Of a DNA stretch of 64,000 nucleotides, positions 1-12,276 are shown in pieces. Origin of the DNA: Guadua angustifolia (Eukaryota > Streptophyta > Magnoliopsida > Poales > Poaceae). The notes beneath the pieces are model-generated. The model ran no database searches, was not told the DNA's origin, and saw nothing but the letters and a program-made list of their open reading frames with translations. The translations under genes and the position numbers were made by a program. The stretch is from contig CM070500.1 in assembly GCA_036346375.1 (NCBI GenBank), forward strand, positions 70,994,525-71,058,524, given 5' to 3'. How positions within the stretch are numbered: position 1 is the first letter of the stretch; each line of letters begins with the position of its first letter.

Positions 1-97
1 CCGCAAGAAGTCGTTGGCGATCCTTTGCCGGTGAAATGTGCATGGCGCGAACATGTATGGCGGCGATGGCCTCCTCGTCGACCTCGAGATCTTCGCC

Positions 98-859
98 TCA
101 AGGGTCTCCTTCTTCCGATGATGGGGTTCCTCGTACACCGGTGTGCGGCTTCCCCTTCTTCAAGTAGAACCATCGCTCGGGCCATGGGCCGAGGAGTCCA
201 GTTTGGATCTTTGGGAGGGACCACTTGAGCCCTACCGTGTCGAAGTGAGGCATCCGACCACGGGATCCTTCCCAGGCGGAAGAAATTTGAAGTCTGAGGA
301 AGAAGAGCGAGGGGGTGGGGAGAATTCCTAAGAATCCCTCGCACAGGTGGGAGAAGACGGAGAGCTGAAGAATAGAGTTTGGCACCAGGTTGATGAGTTC
401 GATCTCACAGCTGGAGAGGACCGCCGCGATAAACTCGCTCTCCGGGGTCCGCAGACCGAAGAGAGCATATTGCTCGGTGTAGACGATGTCGTCGTCCCTG
501 GGGTGCGGCTCGGTCTCACCGCTCGGCAACCGCCACGTGAATGGATCAAGCAGCCCCAAGGTCTCAAGTTCCATCATCCTCGTCAGCGACAACGTGCTCT
601 TCCCTAGCTTGGCCATAGCGATCGCGGCGGGTTTGGTCGAGGGGAGGGAGAGGAGCTTGCTCGGGAAAGGAGGCTGGAAGATGAAAAGCTCAAGATCAGG
701 AGTTTTCTCAGCGGTTGCTGCGGCCTTGGGTTTATAGACCGTATCACTGCCAAATCTAGTCCGCGGTGTCTCAAAAGGCGCGCCAGCCGCGATTTGACGG
801 GTGCAATTAAGGTCTGGGCTGCGGACTCGAGGCATCCCAGGTGTCCGCTGGCCGTTCAC
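98..859 (-). pseudogene. Gypsy-type transposon N-terminal domain ORF (remnant)
   Basis: The 253-codon open frame contains the motif run NSILQLSVFSHLCEGFLGI followed by PHFDTVGLKWSLPKIQTG and WPERWFYLKK. From family knowledge this matches the 'putative gypsy type transposon' domain (PF04195) found at the start of many grass Ty3-gypsy gag proteins. The frame closes at position 98 although the family protein normally continues for several hundred residues, so this is a fragment or a frameshifted copy whose remainder lies off the left edge. The first third of the frame (near 700-859) is low in recognisable motifs and may be leader sequence read by chance. It is transposon sequence rather than a host gene. 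The product would be a structural gag-like protein. Confidence 0.6.
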
Positions 860-1776
860 ATCCGTACCATCATCGCGAAGCTCAAAGGTCGCCAGGTGTC
901 GAGGCGGGAGGTTTTGCTTTGTGGTCTCCGCCCGACCTCGGCCAAAGGGTCGAGGTCTGCAGAAGCTTGTTCCCTACGCCTGCGATGTGAGGCTCAAGGT
1001 CGTTTCAAGTACTCTCTTCGACCTAGAGCCTCGGGGGCTAGCTGACGTGGGTCGGGCAACCCTTGCCGAGTCAATGCACGGTCAACAGGATACCTAGCTC
1101 GGCGGGATCCAAAGCATGGGCCTCGACCACGACACAAGCGCCCGTTGGGCCATAGCGACCTCGAGTTCGGCGGTGAGAGGCCTTATCCCCGCCGACCTCG
1201 ACTGAACCCGGCGTCGCGTTTACTCGGCGTTACTAAGATCCGAGTGATTGCGTCAAGGCGGAAGTGGGCGGCGTTTAAGGCGATTGCAACCCACCTTCGA
1301 TGCGCCGGAAGCCACTTCCCGAATCTCCCGCCCGTTCTGAGCAACATTCGAGTGATTATAAAGGCGGTCACGAGGCGCATGTACAAAGACGAACACACGA
1401 TAGAATAGCCACACACATAGCGCTCAAGCCGGAGTCAGAAACACTCTTTATTAGTGAATTCCTCGTCCTCGAGAAGATGGGCGTGGGGCTATTACCCTTG
1501 TGGGGCTCGAACCAAGATAATTTCTGTCTTCGCTTTCGTTGATGCGACCGACCTTCGCTTCACGCCATTGTTGTCCAAAGCGCTTTCTGGGTCCTTCATA
1601 TGTTTTAATCCCTCCACATTTCTGCGGTCAGGCGATCCCGATCGTCGACAAGCATATACTCTCGAGTGGTACGCCTATATGGTCCTTAGACCTAAGATCA
1701 TCATGGATACTCAACATGTGGATTCGTATGCTTTGGTGTCATCAAACGCTACACCGTAACAGGGTAGTTATAAAGA
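860..1776. other. Probable leader/LTR sequence of the gypsy remnant, no gene seen
   Basis: This GC-rich stretch lies upstream of the minus-strand gypsy ORF and probably belongs to the same element. Short open frames here carry no motif I recognise. I could not define LTR boundaries. Confidence 0.3.
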
Positions 1777-1833
1777 TGACTACTGGGTATGCCACGAAAC
1801 ATTGGTGACTACTGGGTATGCCACGAAACATTG
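1777..1833 (+). repeat. Tandem repeat, period 29, two copies
   Basis: The unit beginning tgactactgggtatgccacg occurs twice head to tail (starts at 1777 and 1806) with almost no divergence. It sits at the left side of an LTR-like region. Confidence 0.85.
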
Positions 1834-2450
1834 CCAGGGGTGTGATTGATCAAGATGGGATTTGCCCCTCCTAGATAACGGGAGAGATACCTCTGGGCCC
1901 CTCAGTGTGGATGGATAGGAAAAGCGCACGCCCGTGCTAATGTGACTAAGGAGTTAGTCATGGTATTATATCCATCACATTAACGAGTGAAGTGGTCGAG
2001 CTACTAACAAGGGTGGGGCGTATCTCGCCTTGAGCTTGACTGGTATCATGTGGCAAAGGGATCGGTATATGTGATGTATCAAAGGTTCAGCCGAATAAAG
2101 TATTCTGTGCATTCGGGGGTCAATACGTACTGCTAGGTGCCACTGTTGATCTGTGGGTTGGAAAGGAGTTTCCAAATCCACGGCCGACTTGCACTGAACC
2201 TAACGGGTCACACACTTAACGGGTTGGAACTGTTTAATGGGTTTTGCGCGTGGATATGATCCGCGTAGGAGGTAAAGCCCTAGTGGGCTAAAGCCCACTA
2301 GCGTGTCTATATAAGGCGAGGCCAGGGGTGGCATGCGGTGGTAGAGATAAGTTGAGCCCTGACCACGCCTAGCCACCGCATGCCCCTCCCGCTCCCCAGA
2401 AACCCTAGCTATGCGGCGAGGTGCTAGCACACCCCGCACGGTGTTCCTGC
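1834..2450 (+). mobile_element. LTR-like promoter region of a gypsy-type element
   Basis: The segment has a perfect 10-bp inverted repeat (2280-2289 against 2292-2301, 2-nt loop) directly followed by a TATA-like tctatataagg at 2306-2316. A conserved-looking leader then leads to aaccctagct near 2401. This arrangement is typical of grass LTR retrotransposon promoters. No second LTR, TSD or gag-pol was found, so the identity as an LTR is an inference from style and context. Confidence 0.4.
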
Positions 2451-2511
2451 TCGGTATGTGTGGATATCGCTAGAGGCGTTGCCGTACGCGGACGCGCTGT
2501 TCGGTTGGATC

Positions 2512-2637
2512 GATGACCTGCTCGCCGACCACGATGATCTGCTCGGCAACCTCAATGACTTGCTCGGCGACCTCGATGACCTGCTCGCCGACCACGACGA
2601 TCTGCTCGGCGACCTCGACGACCTGCTCGCCGACCAC
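2512..2637 (+). repeat. 21-bp minisatellite, six units, in-frame heptad
   Basis: Six contiguous 21-bp units alternate between two types, gatgacctgctcgccgaccac and gacgatctgctcggcgacctc. Because 21 is a multiple of three, a plus-strand frame (2458-2670) reads them as DDLLADH/DDLLGDL heptads. The opposite frame reads as an Arg/Ser-rich repeat. No family match is recognised for either, so coding is unproven. Confidence 0.85.
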
Positions 2638-2670
2638 GCTGCAACCTGCTCGGAGTTGATCGGGGCGTGA

Positions 2671-4169
2671 ACGTCTACTTCCTCCACGCGTGCGACTCTG
2701 CTTCCGCTACATCTGCGCGTCAAGGGTAACAATCCATGATCCTCTACTTGCATGTGATCCTAGGTGTTCACGGTAGAAAATTTTGAATTCGTGCTAGTGT
2801 CATTCTCCTTATTAGTGTGCAGGTGGTAGTGATGGCCCATGAGGAGGAGGCATCGCCTCTCCCCCTCCCCCCGTGAGTAATTATGAAGTTACGTTTCTGA
2901 GCAAGTATGCCTGCTAATAGCGCCATACGTGGGCTGCTAACTACCGCTAAATACGCAAGCCACATCTTAATTACTCCCTCAGCCCTCAGTTCTCGAATGC
3001 ATGCCATTCGGATTTCAAATTTTGTTCATAAATACATATCATTCTACATTTTGATGTGATTTTTTACCATCTTCCTCTTATACCCCTCCTGTTTAGCTAT
3101 TTCCAACGTAGTTTACTATTATGAACTGGAGCAAGGTACACCATCTAAAGATATAATGAAGAGGGGTAATACAATATATTGTAGATGTACATTAGTGAAA
3201 ATGTAAGTATTTATAATGATATCTATTCATGAGCTAGGAGAGTATCTCAAAAGCTTATACTTCCTAGTCGAGAGAGGTGACAGAACCAAACAACTTAACT
3301 TGCTTGCTTGGGCTATAGCCTACTTGAGCTAGTTGCTTTGCATGGCTAGGCAAGGTAGGCTTAAGGATCCAAACATACCCTGTGTATGTTACTCCATCTA
3401 TTCATAGATACAAGGTGTATTTTGACTTCATATGATGATTCACATTACAGCGAATTTGAAAAAGATACGAGAGAAAATGATGTACATGCCACCACATAAT
3501 TATCTTAAAAGATAGGAGATTATACTTTATGCTGGTAGTAATGAATAAATGCATATGATTGAGAGAGAATAAATAGGATATAGTTGAAAAACCTTATTAA
3601 ATTTACATGCAACTCTTGTATTTCTAAATAAGACTATTTAAATTATACGCTTTATATTTTTGAATGAAGGGAGTGCTTATTTTGCCATGTCGGAAATTGC
3701 TATCTCTAGTTATAAAATATTGACGTTTTGGTTGTGGTTCCCAAAACATATATGTATTTATAGTGCATAGTAAAGTATAATATTATGAAAATACTTTTTA
3801 AAATAAATCTACCTGTATTATTTTGATGTGTCCCATCTATATAGTCGTAAAGATATAAAGGCAAAGATTACAAAGTTGGACTGTGAAAAAAGCCCATGAA
3901 ATTGGCTTCTTTTATGATAGATCATGACAATATGCGTGCACTTGACTGTGTGCAAATAACTATCCTTTCCCAGATAAACTCGATTTTAATTTAGAGAATG
4001 GATTGGTTTATTCCTTTTTTTTGTTCAAATAAAATGGGGAAAAGATACTCTGCTTTCCACACTCAAATGGAATACTTCATGTCAAAACAAACAAACAAAA
4101 CTAACAAACGAGAAAAGAAGACGACGACGAAGTCGAGTAAACCAAAAGGCCAAAAAAGCAGAACACCGA
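2671..4169. other. Intergenic, 3' flank of the subtilase gene
   Basis: AT-rich sequence with one MITE-like segment (see 3390-3676). No coding frame, RNA gene or other repeat is recognised. The right part should hold the subtilase 3' untranslated region, whose end cannot be fixed. Confidence 0.5.
3390..3676. mobile_element. Stowaway-like MITE, decayed
   Basis: The ends actccatctattcata and gaatgaagggagtgc are imperfect inverted repeats of the CTCC(C/A)TC type used by grass Stowaway-like MITEs. The interior is AT-rich and non-coding. The ends are diverged and no clean target duplication is visible. Confidence 0.4.
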
Positions 4170-7100
4170 TCAGATGATATTAACCGCGAACGGAGTCCGG
4201 ACTGAGTGCGCGCCATCCGACCAGGTGACGGCGCCGTACGCGTACCCCTTGCTCGCGCCGGCGTTCGCGAAGCTCACCTCGTACGCCGCCGTCGTCCACC
4301 TCCTCGGGAACACCAGCCGCTCCGGCAACACCTTCACCGTCAGGCCCGCCGGCGCCTCGACGGCCGCCGCGTACGTCGCGTTCGAGTGGCCCACGTTCAT
4401 GACGGTGCGCGACACGGCGACCGCCTTCCCTGCCAGGAGCCGCGGCACGGAGATGGACGGGTAGTTGACCCCCGCCGCGATCAGGTTAGGCGAGGGCGCG
4501 CCACGGGGGCAGGCGAAGCTGGCGGCGCCGGAGACCCTGCGGACGACCTGCTCCTTGTAGCCGTAGTAGCAGAGGAAGTCGAGGTAGTCCTGAGTGGTGG
4601 TGTCGAACACCAGGCCCGGGCTGAGCGCCCGCAGCGGGCTGATCTCCCCGGCGCCCATGTCGTGGCCCGTCGCCGCCGCGCCCGTGCTGCTCGTCACCGG
4701 CTGCCCGAGGTTGTTCGTCGTCGTTGCTGCAGCCAAGATCGACTTGCTTAGAAACGCAAACGCAAAAAATATGCTCTGCTTTGCTCTGCTCGATGACCGG
4801 ATCGATAGCGTTCTTGATTTAGGTAACGCACGCACCTGTGGTCATGAGAGCTGATCTGATCATGGACGGAGACCAGCCCGGGTGGGCCGACCTGACGAAG
4901 GCGGCGGCGCCGGCGACATGCGGGCAGGCCATGGAGGTGCCGGACTTGATGGCGAAGGCCGAGGGCTTCTTGCCGGCGGGGATGTCCCCCATGTCCGTGG
5001 GGGGGATTGCGGCGGCGAGGATGCTCACCCCGGGTGCCATCAGATCAGGCTGCCGCCCAACATCAAAATGCTAATTGAGTAGTGATCACCAGTAGGATCA
5101 AAATGTTGAGAATTACTCGCAAATTAAAGCAAGAGAGTTAATCAGTTTGACGGACCTTAAGGATGGCCTCACTGATACCACCAGGGCCACGCGCCGAGAA
5201 GGACGCCACCACCGGCGCAGGCTTGAACTCCTTGACGTCCCCTGTCTGGAGGATCACAGCCGTCGGATTCCTGCATCAGCACAAGACGGCTCACTTCAAC
5301 GCTTTCCAGTAAGAGCTACTGGCAATTTGCACCGAAAAATTTCGTTTCTTTACTTACTTCGTGGTGTTCATGTACTCGAGGATCTGAGCTCCGGCGTCGG
5401 TGCCCACCTGGGAGAAGGGGAAGCTGCCAGCGTCGAACGGCACGGCCTTCTCGCTGTCGTCGATGATGATCAGCCCCCGCGCCCCCGCGCCCTCGGCGAC
5501 CAGCTTCTTCACCCGCCGCGACACCATCGGGTCCGTGCCGGCGCACACCACGATCTTCCCGGCCGCCTTCTGCGCGTCAAGCGATCCAGGGTAACAGTTG
5601 CTGCAAGCGTAGCACGATGACACATTGGTACAGGCGATCAGATCAGGTTGACCAATTTGCAACCGTGACCATGAGAAATGAACATAGTTTCGGTGCGAGC
5701 CGCAACTTGTACTACCTTGCCTCGGATACCGGCGTGTACCGGCCTGCCACTTGGGGCCCGAACACCAGTGGGTACTGCCCTCCGCTGAGGCTCTGGTTGG
5801 AGAAGTTTATCGCAACACCCTGACACGAATCAAAAGAAGCAAAAATGCATGCTGCATTGCGTTGATGTTGCAAGGACAAGGAGCACGGCGAAGGCAATGG
5901 CAATGGCACAGTCGTGTGCTTACCTTGACGACGGTTCCGTTGCCAAGGACGATGCTGGACTGGAAGGTGCGGTCGATGCTTGAGGCGGCGACGGTGAGGA
6001 TCCACGGCGCGGAGTTGACGACGGTATAGGGGTTGGGCCCGTCGTTGCCGCCGGAGCAGACCACCAGCACGCCCTTCTGGTGCGCGTGGAACGCGCCGAG
6101 CGCGATGGGGTCGGTGAGGAAGTCGGACTGGAAGGCGGAGCTCATGCCGATGGAGATGGAGATCACGTCCACGCCGTCGCTCACGGCGTCGTCGATGGCC
6201 TTGAGCATCGCCGAGCCCGAGCACCCGCCCAGCGAGCACGCCTTGTACACGGCGACGCGGCTCGCGGGCGCGCCGCCCTTGGCCGAGCCGCGGGCGAGGC
6301 CGTAGTAGTCCGCATCCGCCACGACCGCGCCCGCCGCCGTCGACGCGGTGTGCGTGCCGTGGCCTACGGTGTCCCGCGGGGAGCCGGTCTTGGCTGCCGG
6401 CGCCGCCGAGTCGGCCAGGTTGCCGTAGTAGCGAGCGCCTATGAGCTTCCTGTGACAACGGCACCGCGCAATGAACCTCCTGCGACAGCGGTACTAGTTG
6501 CATTCAGACGGTGCAGAGTGCAGCTGTTTTTCTTTACTTGTTGCAGTTGCTCTTCTCGAAGTCAGGGCCTTCCATGCACACGCCGCGCCACCGCGCCGGC
6601 ACCTCCCGCATCCCGGCGTCGTTGAAGCTCGGCGACTCTGGCCAGACACCTGACGGTGACAGCAAATCAAAATGTAGGTGTGCATCAGAACAGTTGCAGG
6701 TGTCAGTGTCACGACTCCCTTCCCTTGGTCGTATCTAGACATGGCCGACTCTGCAAGTCTGCATCATAGCGTCGCACCCTACATAGTACATACCGGTGTC
6801 GACGATGCCGATGATGACATCGCTGGACGCGCGGCGGCCGAGGCGGTCGGAGCGGAGTCTGGACTGCGCGTCGAGGAAGTCCCACGACCGCGTCGTGTGC
6901 AGCTGCAGCGCGCGGTCCCGGAACACCGACACCACCCTCTCGTGCCCTTCCAAGAACCAAAAAAAATCATTGGCGCTTCACACCCACGATCATCTTCATG
7001 GCAAGGCATAATTAGATGGATCGGGGGCCGAACCGGACAGCGCGGCTGCCTCGTTCTCGGTGAGCACGGCGGCGAAGCCCTCGAACGCGTGGTGGTAGCT

Positions 7101-7479
7101 CTGCGTCAGCGACACCCTCTCCAGCTCGTCGCTCGGCACGATGGACGTCAGCATCTCCAGGTGCGCGGCCCGCACCGCCTCCGCGTTGCCGCCTTCTCCA
7201 GCTGATGGGCTCCCCATGTAGACGACATACGACTGAATTATATTCAACGTTAGCGTCAAACAAACCATGATATATATCCCGAGAACTCATGAAACAAACA
7301 TAATTTCTAAGGTAGCAAAATTCAGTTCTTGCGGTTCAGGTACATTCCAAGAGCAATCCGACAGTAGTAATACTACAGTACAGCGCTTCTACCTCTTTGG
7401 CCTGGTCTGGTTCGGCTGAGAGGGATACCAGGAAGCGGTACGCGAGGACGAGGATGACGAAATGCGCGCGGTTCACCAT
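4170..7479 (-). CDS. Subtilisin-like serine protease (subtilase), 10 exons
   Basis: A secreted plant subtilase of 769 residues. Exons on the minus strand in coding order are 7479-7393, 7232-7034, 6946-6794, 6649-6538, 6449-5924, 5819-5716, 5600-5358, 5270-5156, 5049-4836 and 4726-4170. All introns are GT-AG and the phases close exactly. Residues 1-22 form a signal peptide (hydrophobic VILVLAYRFLVSL). An I9 propeptide inhibitor domain follows (about 30-98, starting SYVVYMGSP). The catalytic triad is Asp145 in IVDTG, His214 in GHGTHTAS and Ser552 in GTSMACPH, with oxyanion Asn319 in SGGNDGP. A PA-type insert lies between about 360 and 480, and a fibronectin-III-like tail ends the protein. Overall it resembles the SBT5/CO2-response secreted protease group. 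Such proteases act in the apoplast, but the substrate cannot be told from sequence. Every key residue is present and the length is normal for the family. The coding exons are GC-rich and the flanks AT-rich, as is common in grasses. Confidence 0.92.
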
Positions 7480-8103
7480 TGATTGGCGCTCGCTCAGACG
7501 ATCGGCTCGAACCAAGGACTAGATAGCTAATGGAGCTCGTGCAGAGGTAGCATCAGCAGCACAATTAGGGATGGATTGATATGATACTTGCAGCATGGGT
7601 GACGGGGCCCAATTTGTAGCTGGAATTCTGCCTCGCTTTTTCTACCAGAATCCGATTCATCTGAACTCTGACCGGCCTCTTTATGTTTCTTTCTCTGCTG
7701 CTGCTTTAGCCTCGCTTTCGCACAGTGGATAGAAACTCCTCATGGAGATACGTTTGTCGCCGTCGTCGTCACCTAATCAGCCACATGTCTATACCTGGAA
7801 CAATTAATACTCGAATTAACGCTGCGCAAATTATCTGTTTTCTGAAGAGTATTGCTTTGCACTGAGGAATGGAATATGTGCGCTCTGACACCTTCACCGG
7901 TGGAGACGAAGCCTTGCTTTCGTCGATCTCATGCACTTAGCCTCACTATTGTATATTCAGTGATATTGCTGTACTGGTAAATGTTTTGATGCTTTCTTCT
8001 GAAGCTTTGGTTGGTGTGTGTTCAGAGGTGAACATTTGAACTCCACTCTTTCCGTTGCTTCTTGGTCAATGGTTGTTGGTCAGAATATCTAATATATAAT
8101 GTT
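7480..8103. other. Upstream region of the subtilase gene
   Basis: Non-coding sequence that should contain the subtilase promoter (minus strand). I see no convincing TATA box or other element and no repeat. Confidence 0.4.
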
Positions 8104-8580
8104 GCCAAGGATTGCCGCCTCCTCAGGGGGTCCACGTGTCGGCCCCCTGGGGAGGCCCCCGGGAAAATTCTAAATCGCGTTTAGGTCCTTTTCGAAAATT
8201 GAAAATCACGTTTAGGTCCTTTCGGCTGCCAAGGATTGCCGCCTCCTCAGGGGGTCCACGTGTCGGCCGGGAGGCCCCGAAAATTCTAAATCGTTTAGGT
8301 CCTTTTCAAAATTGAAAATCGCGTTTAGGTCCTTTCTAGCTTTTAAAGTCAAATAGACCGAAATTTTTGGAAATTACGTTTAGATCCCTACACGTTTATA
8401 ACTGAATTGAAATCGCGTTTAGGTCCTTTCGTCATTTTTTGTTTAGGTCCTTCCAAAAAAATTAGAAATCGCGTTTAAGTCCTTTCGGCAGTTTTGAAAG
8501 TAAAGTAGACCGAAATTTTTAAAAATTACGTTTAGATCCTACACGTTTATAGTTGAGTTGGAAATCGCGTTTGGGTCCTT
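8104..8580 (+). repeat. 124-bp tandem duplication plus degenerate short repeats
   Basis: A unit starting gccaaggattgccgcctcct occurs at 8104 and again at 8228. It is followed by further copies of the short motif cgcgtttaggtcctttcg and variants with a/t changes down to about 8580. The sequence resembles material inside grass DNA transposons or unclassified repeats. Two similar blocks containing a palindromic gcgcgatatcgcg-like core follow at 8640-8695. Confidence 0.75.
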
Positions 8581-9097
8581 TTTGTCGATTTTTTAATTAA
8601 ACCGAAAAAAAAAAAATTGCCAGATTTTTTCCCCTCACAGCGTGATATCGCGCGCAACCCCAGATTTTTCCCCTCACGGCGCGGCATGCCGCGCAATCCA
8701 ACCTAGTTATAACTGAACTGTGCATATATTACAAGGAAAGTGATTGATCATAAAGTCGGCCGAGAATCTGTGCCGTGTTGTTGCTGCTTTTAACCACACA
8801 TGTCGATAAATTGTGAACCAGTCTTATTCAGATTTGATCGTGCCGGTGCTGACTAATGTGACAATGGTTGACAGAGGAGGTCATTTTCGGGCACCGGCCA
8901 TCTTCTTTTTGAAGAGAAAAACAATTCATGCACCATATCATCTTGCCTTTAGTTAGTGACATTGATTTGCTGGTAGTTGAGCTCTTCACCTCAGGCAAAA
9001 CGGAAACACATTTTGCAACGATGTCTCTTTTTCTTTCTGATTAGTGCATTTTTTTTATTGTTTCTTTCTTTGTTCATATCAATCATGATGGTAATAT
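8581..9097. other. Intergenic, nothing recognised
   Basis: After the repeat tail at about 8700 there is only AT-rich single-copy-looking sequence up to the copia target site at 9098. Confidence 0.4.
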
Positions 9098-9102
9098 CTT
9101 GT

Positions 9103-9594
9103 TGTTAAATATGGTGACTCATATATAACTTTTTAGAATTTAGAAAAATATGCTACATGAATCCTTATAGAGTTAGGATTCATAATTCTAATAGGAGTAG
9201 GATTCCTATATGATTTGGAGAAGAACTAGGGAGGCTATATAAACTTAGGGGCCAACTCATTAAAATAAGTAAGAGGTGTACGAGATGATTAGAAACTAGA
9301 TTATTTTTTAACACTAGATTTTTATATAAGATAAGGATATAAATGTACTAAAAGGTTTAAGAGATTGTAAGAGAGTACCAATCCCTTGTATTTTTTTGAG
9401 ATTGTGCTTAAAGAATTTGCGGTTAGCTTTGCCAAATTTTCTCTCTCATCGTGGTTGTTTCAACGTCATTATTTTGGTACTCTCTACGAGATTTATCATC
9501 TTCATTCTTGAGACCGTTCACACTTATGTCATCTCACAAACATTGATCCGATCCAGGGTTTCTGCACATAAGAAGGGGGTATCAGAGTGTAACA
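9103..9594 (+). repeat. 5' LTR of the copia element
   Basis: 492-bp LTR. A TATA-like ctatataaactta lies near 9236. The LTR ends at aaca 9594, two bases before the primer-binding site. Confidence 0.8.
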
Positions 9595-9639
9595 AGTGGT
9601 ATCAGAGCCAATACTAGATTAATCAAATTTATGAGAAGA

Positions 9640-10011
9640 TCAGTAAAGCATCAGGTGACACAAAATCAAGATCAATGTTGACAATGTACAATCAAGTGGA
9701 GAAATTTTGACGGCGGAGAAAATTTCAGCATGTGGCAATGTGTGATGGATGATGTCCTTGTTCAATAAAGGTTAATCGCTACTCTTGAAAGGGACAAATT
9801 GGAAAAGACATCTCGAAGACTGAAAGGTGATGGAGCGAAAGGCTGTCAGTATAATTCATATGTTTCTCCGATGAGATAAAGTACTCAGTGATCAAGAAGA
9901 ATTCACCGAAGAAATTATGGAAGGACTTAGAAAAATTGTATATGGCAAAGTCACTGACAAACCAATGAGTGCTAAAGTGACAACTGTACAAGTTGCGCAT
10001 AGAACTCGGAG
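9640..10011 (+). pseudogene. Copia gag remnant
   Basis: Translated pieces in shifting frames read EKFDGGENFSMWQCVMDDVLVQ, then KLWKDLEKLYMAKSLTN and LYKLRIEL. These are hallmark stretches of Tnt1-like copia gag (the UBN2 region). Stop codons and frameshifts separate them. The similarity stops abruptly at about 10011 where gypsy sequence begins. Confidence 0.65.
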
Positions 10012-11639
10012 TAGGATGGCATCAGGCCCGCCGCCATCGCCCAGACGAAGGTGATCACCTCCCCTGGGTTGCATTTTGGCGCGACGGTGCCCGCCCTAAG
10101 GCAAAGGGCCCCTTTAGGGGCCAGGCGAAGAACATTCCCCAGCTTTGACTCATCCATAGTCGAGGGGGAAAGCGGCGGAGCCATGCGATTAGATTATTGT
10201 TTTGGTGTCGTGACTGCGAAGAAGATAAAGTAAGCAAAGAAAACGAAAACGACAGAAGTGCAGACCGCGGTGGGGCGAACATGCCTATTTATAAGCCATG
10301 CACGGCTTCAGAATGCGAGGAGTCGCGCCCCCACGAACCAACGGTTCGCGAAAAGATCATAATGGCACGGGGCGACAAAACCTGAAGAGTTGCGGCGGTT
10401 GCAGAGAGAATCTGTACGGTTGCATGTACAGGAATAGGACCCGTCCAGGACCGCGCCCTGGTCAAAGAATATCTCCGAAATCTCCCAGGGCACGCTCCGG
10501 GGCGGATCCGGGGGCTACTGTCGGTTATTCTACACCGGGATACTCTCTCCACCGCTGCCAAGTGGGACCACGCACGCAAGATACAAAAAGAAGAAGGTCC
10601 TGTGCAAAGGACTCAACATACTGAAGAAAGGCTTGGCGGCCAACCGGTCGCGACCGAGCGACCAGACACGTGGCGCTCGGCGAAGCGCTGGCCGACCAGT
10701 CCTGAGCCCCAGCAACCAGACACGCGCCGCTCGGCGGGCTGCTGGCCGACCGTGTTCGAGCCGGAAGACCAGGCACGCGTGGGCGCCCAACAAGCGGTCG
10801 AACAACCAGCCATGTGGTCGCCCGATGAGCGACCGACCCATTACTAGCCGACCACGCAGACAGAGCTGGGAGGCTTCCACCCGAAGCAATCGCCAGGATC
10901 ACAACGTATCATAGCCATTAAATACGTATGGGAGCCATTAAATGCGCATGGGAGCCATTCAATGCACGGGGAGCCGTTGTAGTACGCCTGAAGGCCATTA
11001 AATGGGCGTGGCTCCCTGATGCTACGATGACATGTCCCTCCGACTGAGCCAGCTTCACCAACTCCCGTTCCATCTACATCGCCCAAGCAAGATGGGGTGA
11101 CGCGTGTACCAGGCGTTCGTCACGCAGCGTCCAAACCCCTCCTCTCGGGCGGTCCGAAGACAGGCGGCGTCCAGCTACGGCGTGGACAAAGAGGCTCCAA
11201 GGGACAGTAGCGACAGGACTAGACACAGTCAATATAATTAATGTAAAACCACTCCCTCTGCCTGCCATAGCCGGTTCCGGGAGTATATAAGGGAGCTAGC
11301 GTGCATAGGGATAGGGGGTTCAGGAGGTCAGTCACAACTCTAAGGATTGGATCACTAGGTTCAGGAGGTCGGTCGAAACTCACAACGAAGAGCAAGCAGA
11401 ATACTAGAGCAACACGAGCCTAGGCAGGACGTAGGGCTGTTACCCGCATTGGGGGCCCGAACCTGGGTAAATCCTGTGTGTTCCTTGTGTGCTCCCGTGT
11501 GTTCTTGAGTCTCTGTCCCGCTCATCACGCGAAGAGAGTAGAGAAGAGAGCAGAGAGTAGTACAACTGCAAAAACCCCCCTACTGAAACTCGGTTATACA
11601 CTCGAACCAATACTGTCCGGCACAAACACGCTGACAACA
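10012..11639 (+). mobile_element. 3' end of a Ty3-gypsy element nested in the copia element
   Basis: A GC-rich internal segment ends in the purine-rich tract cggatccgggggctac. That is immediately followed by an LTR starting TGTCGGTTATTC (10519) and ending GCTGACAACA (11639), 1121 bp long. The layout of polypurine tract then LTR marks the 3' end of a plus-strand gypsy element. A TATA-like gagtatataaggg lies at 11280-11292. Neither a 5' LTR nor gag-pol is present, so this is a truncated piece. It interrupts the copia element. Confidence 0.65.
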
Positions 11640-12276
11640 ATAATATGTATTAATCATCAATAATGCAAACATTAAGCATAAATTCTCTAGAATTCGGTAC
11701 TACTGCCACCAGAGGCCGATAGTACCACAAATCTAGTATTACCGCTCCTGGTTGGCTGGTAGTATCGATCCCACTGATCAAACCTGAGATACACTCTTTG
11801 AAAAATAGCTACCGCCACTAGAGGTTGATAGTACCACACCCCCAGTACTACAGTTCCCAAATGGTCAGTAGAACTGCACAACATAGACAACACCTTAGAT
11901 TGCTTTTAAATTCAAAATTGAATTCAAATCAAACTTAAACTTGAGCACCACATGCTCAAACATTGTCAATAACTCATCATAAATATAGATAGTCATGCAC
12001 ATGGTCTTTCAACATGGAGCTCAGAGACGGTACAAAACTATAGCATGAAGGGCTATATGAACAGAATGTGTAGTTAACCAAACTACACAAAGAAAGGTCA
12101 CTTGGGTGGAGTGTTCGGAAGGCCAAGACTGAACACCAACATACACATTACGGTAATATACATTAGCCCCTATGGTGAAAGCACTCTCAAATGTGGGGGG
12201 AAGAAAATGAGAAGTAGAGTTGGAGCAAGATATTTGAAGAGCATGACAACTTCAATATCCTAGTTAAGGTGAAGAT

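Noticed and set aside
98..859. 253-residue minus-strand open frame as a host gene
   Set aside because: Motifs match a gypsy-transposon gag domain, so it is transposon sequence.
1505..1530. tRNA-like ggttcgagccccac string on the minus strand
   Set aside because: Only a T-arm-like piece is present; no acceptor or anticodon stems could be paired.
2512..2637. Regular 21-bp repeats as a CRISPR-like array
   Set aside because: Units are contiguous without unique spacers, and the genome is plant nuclear.
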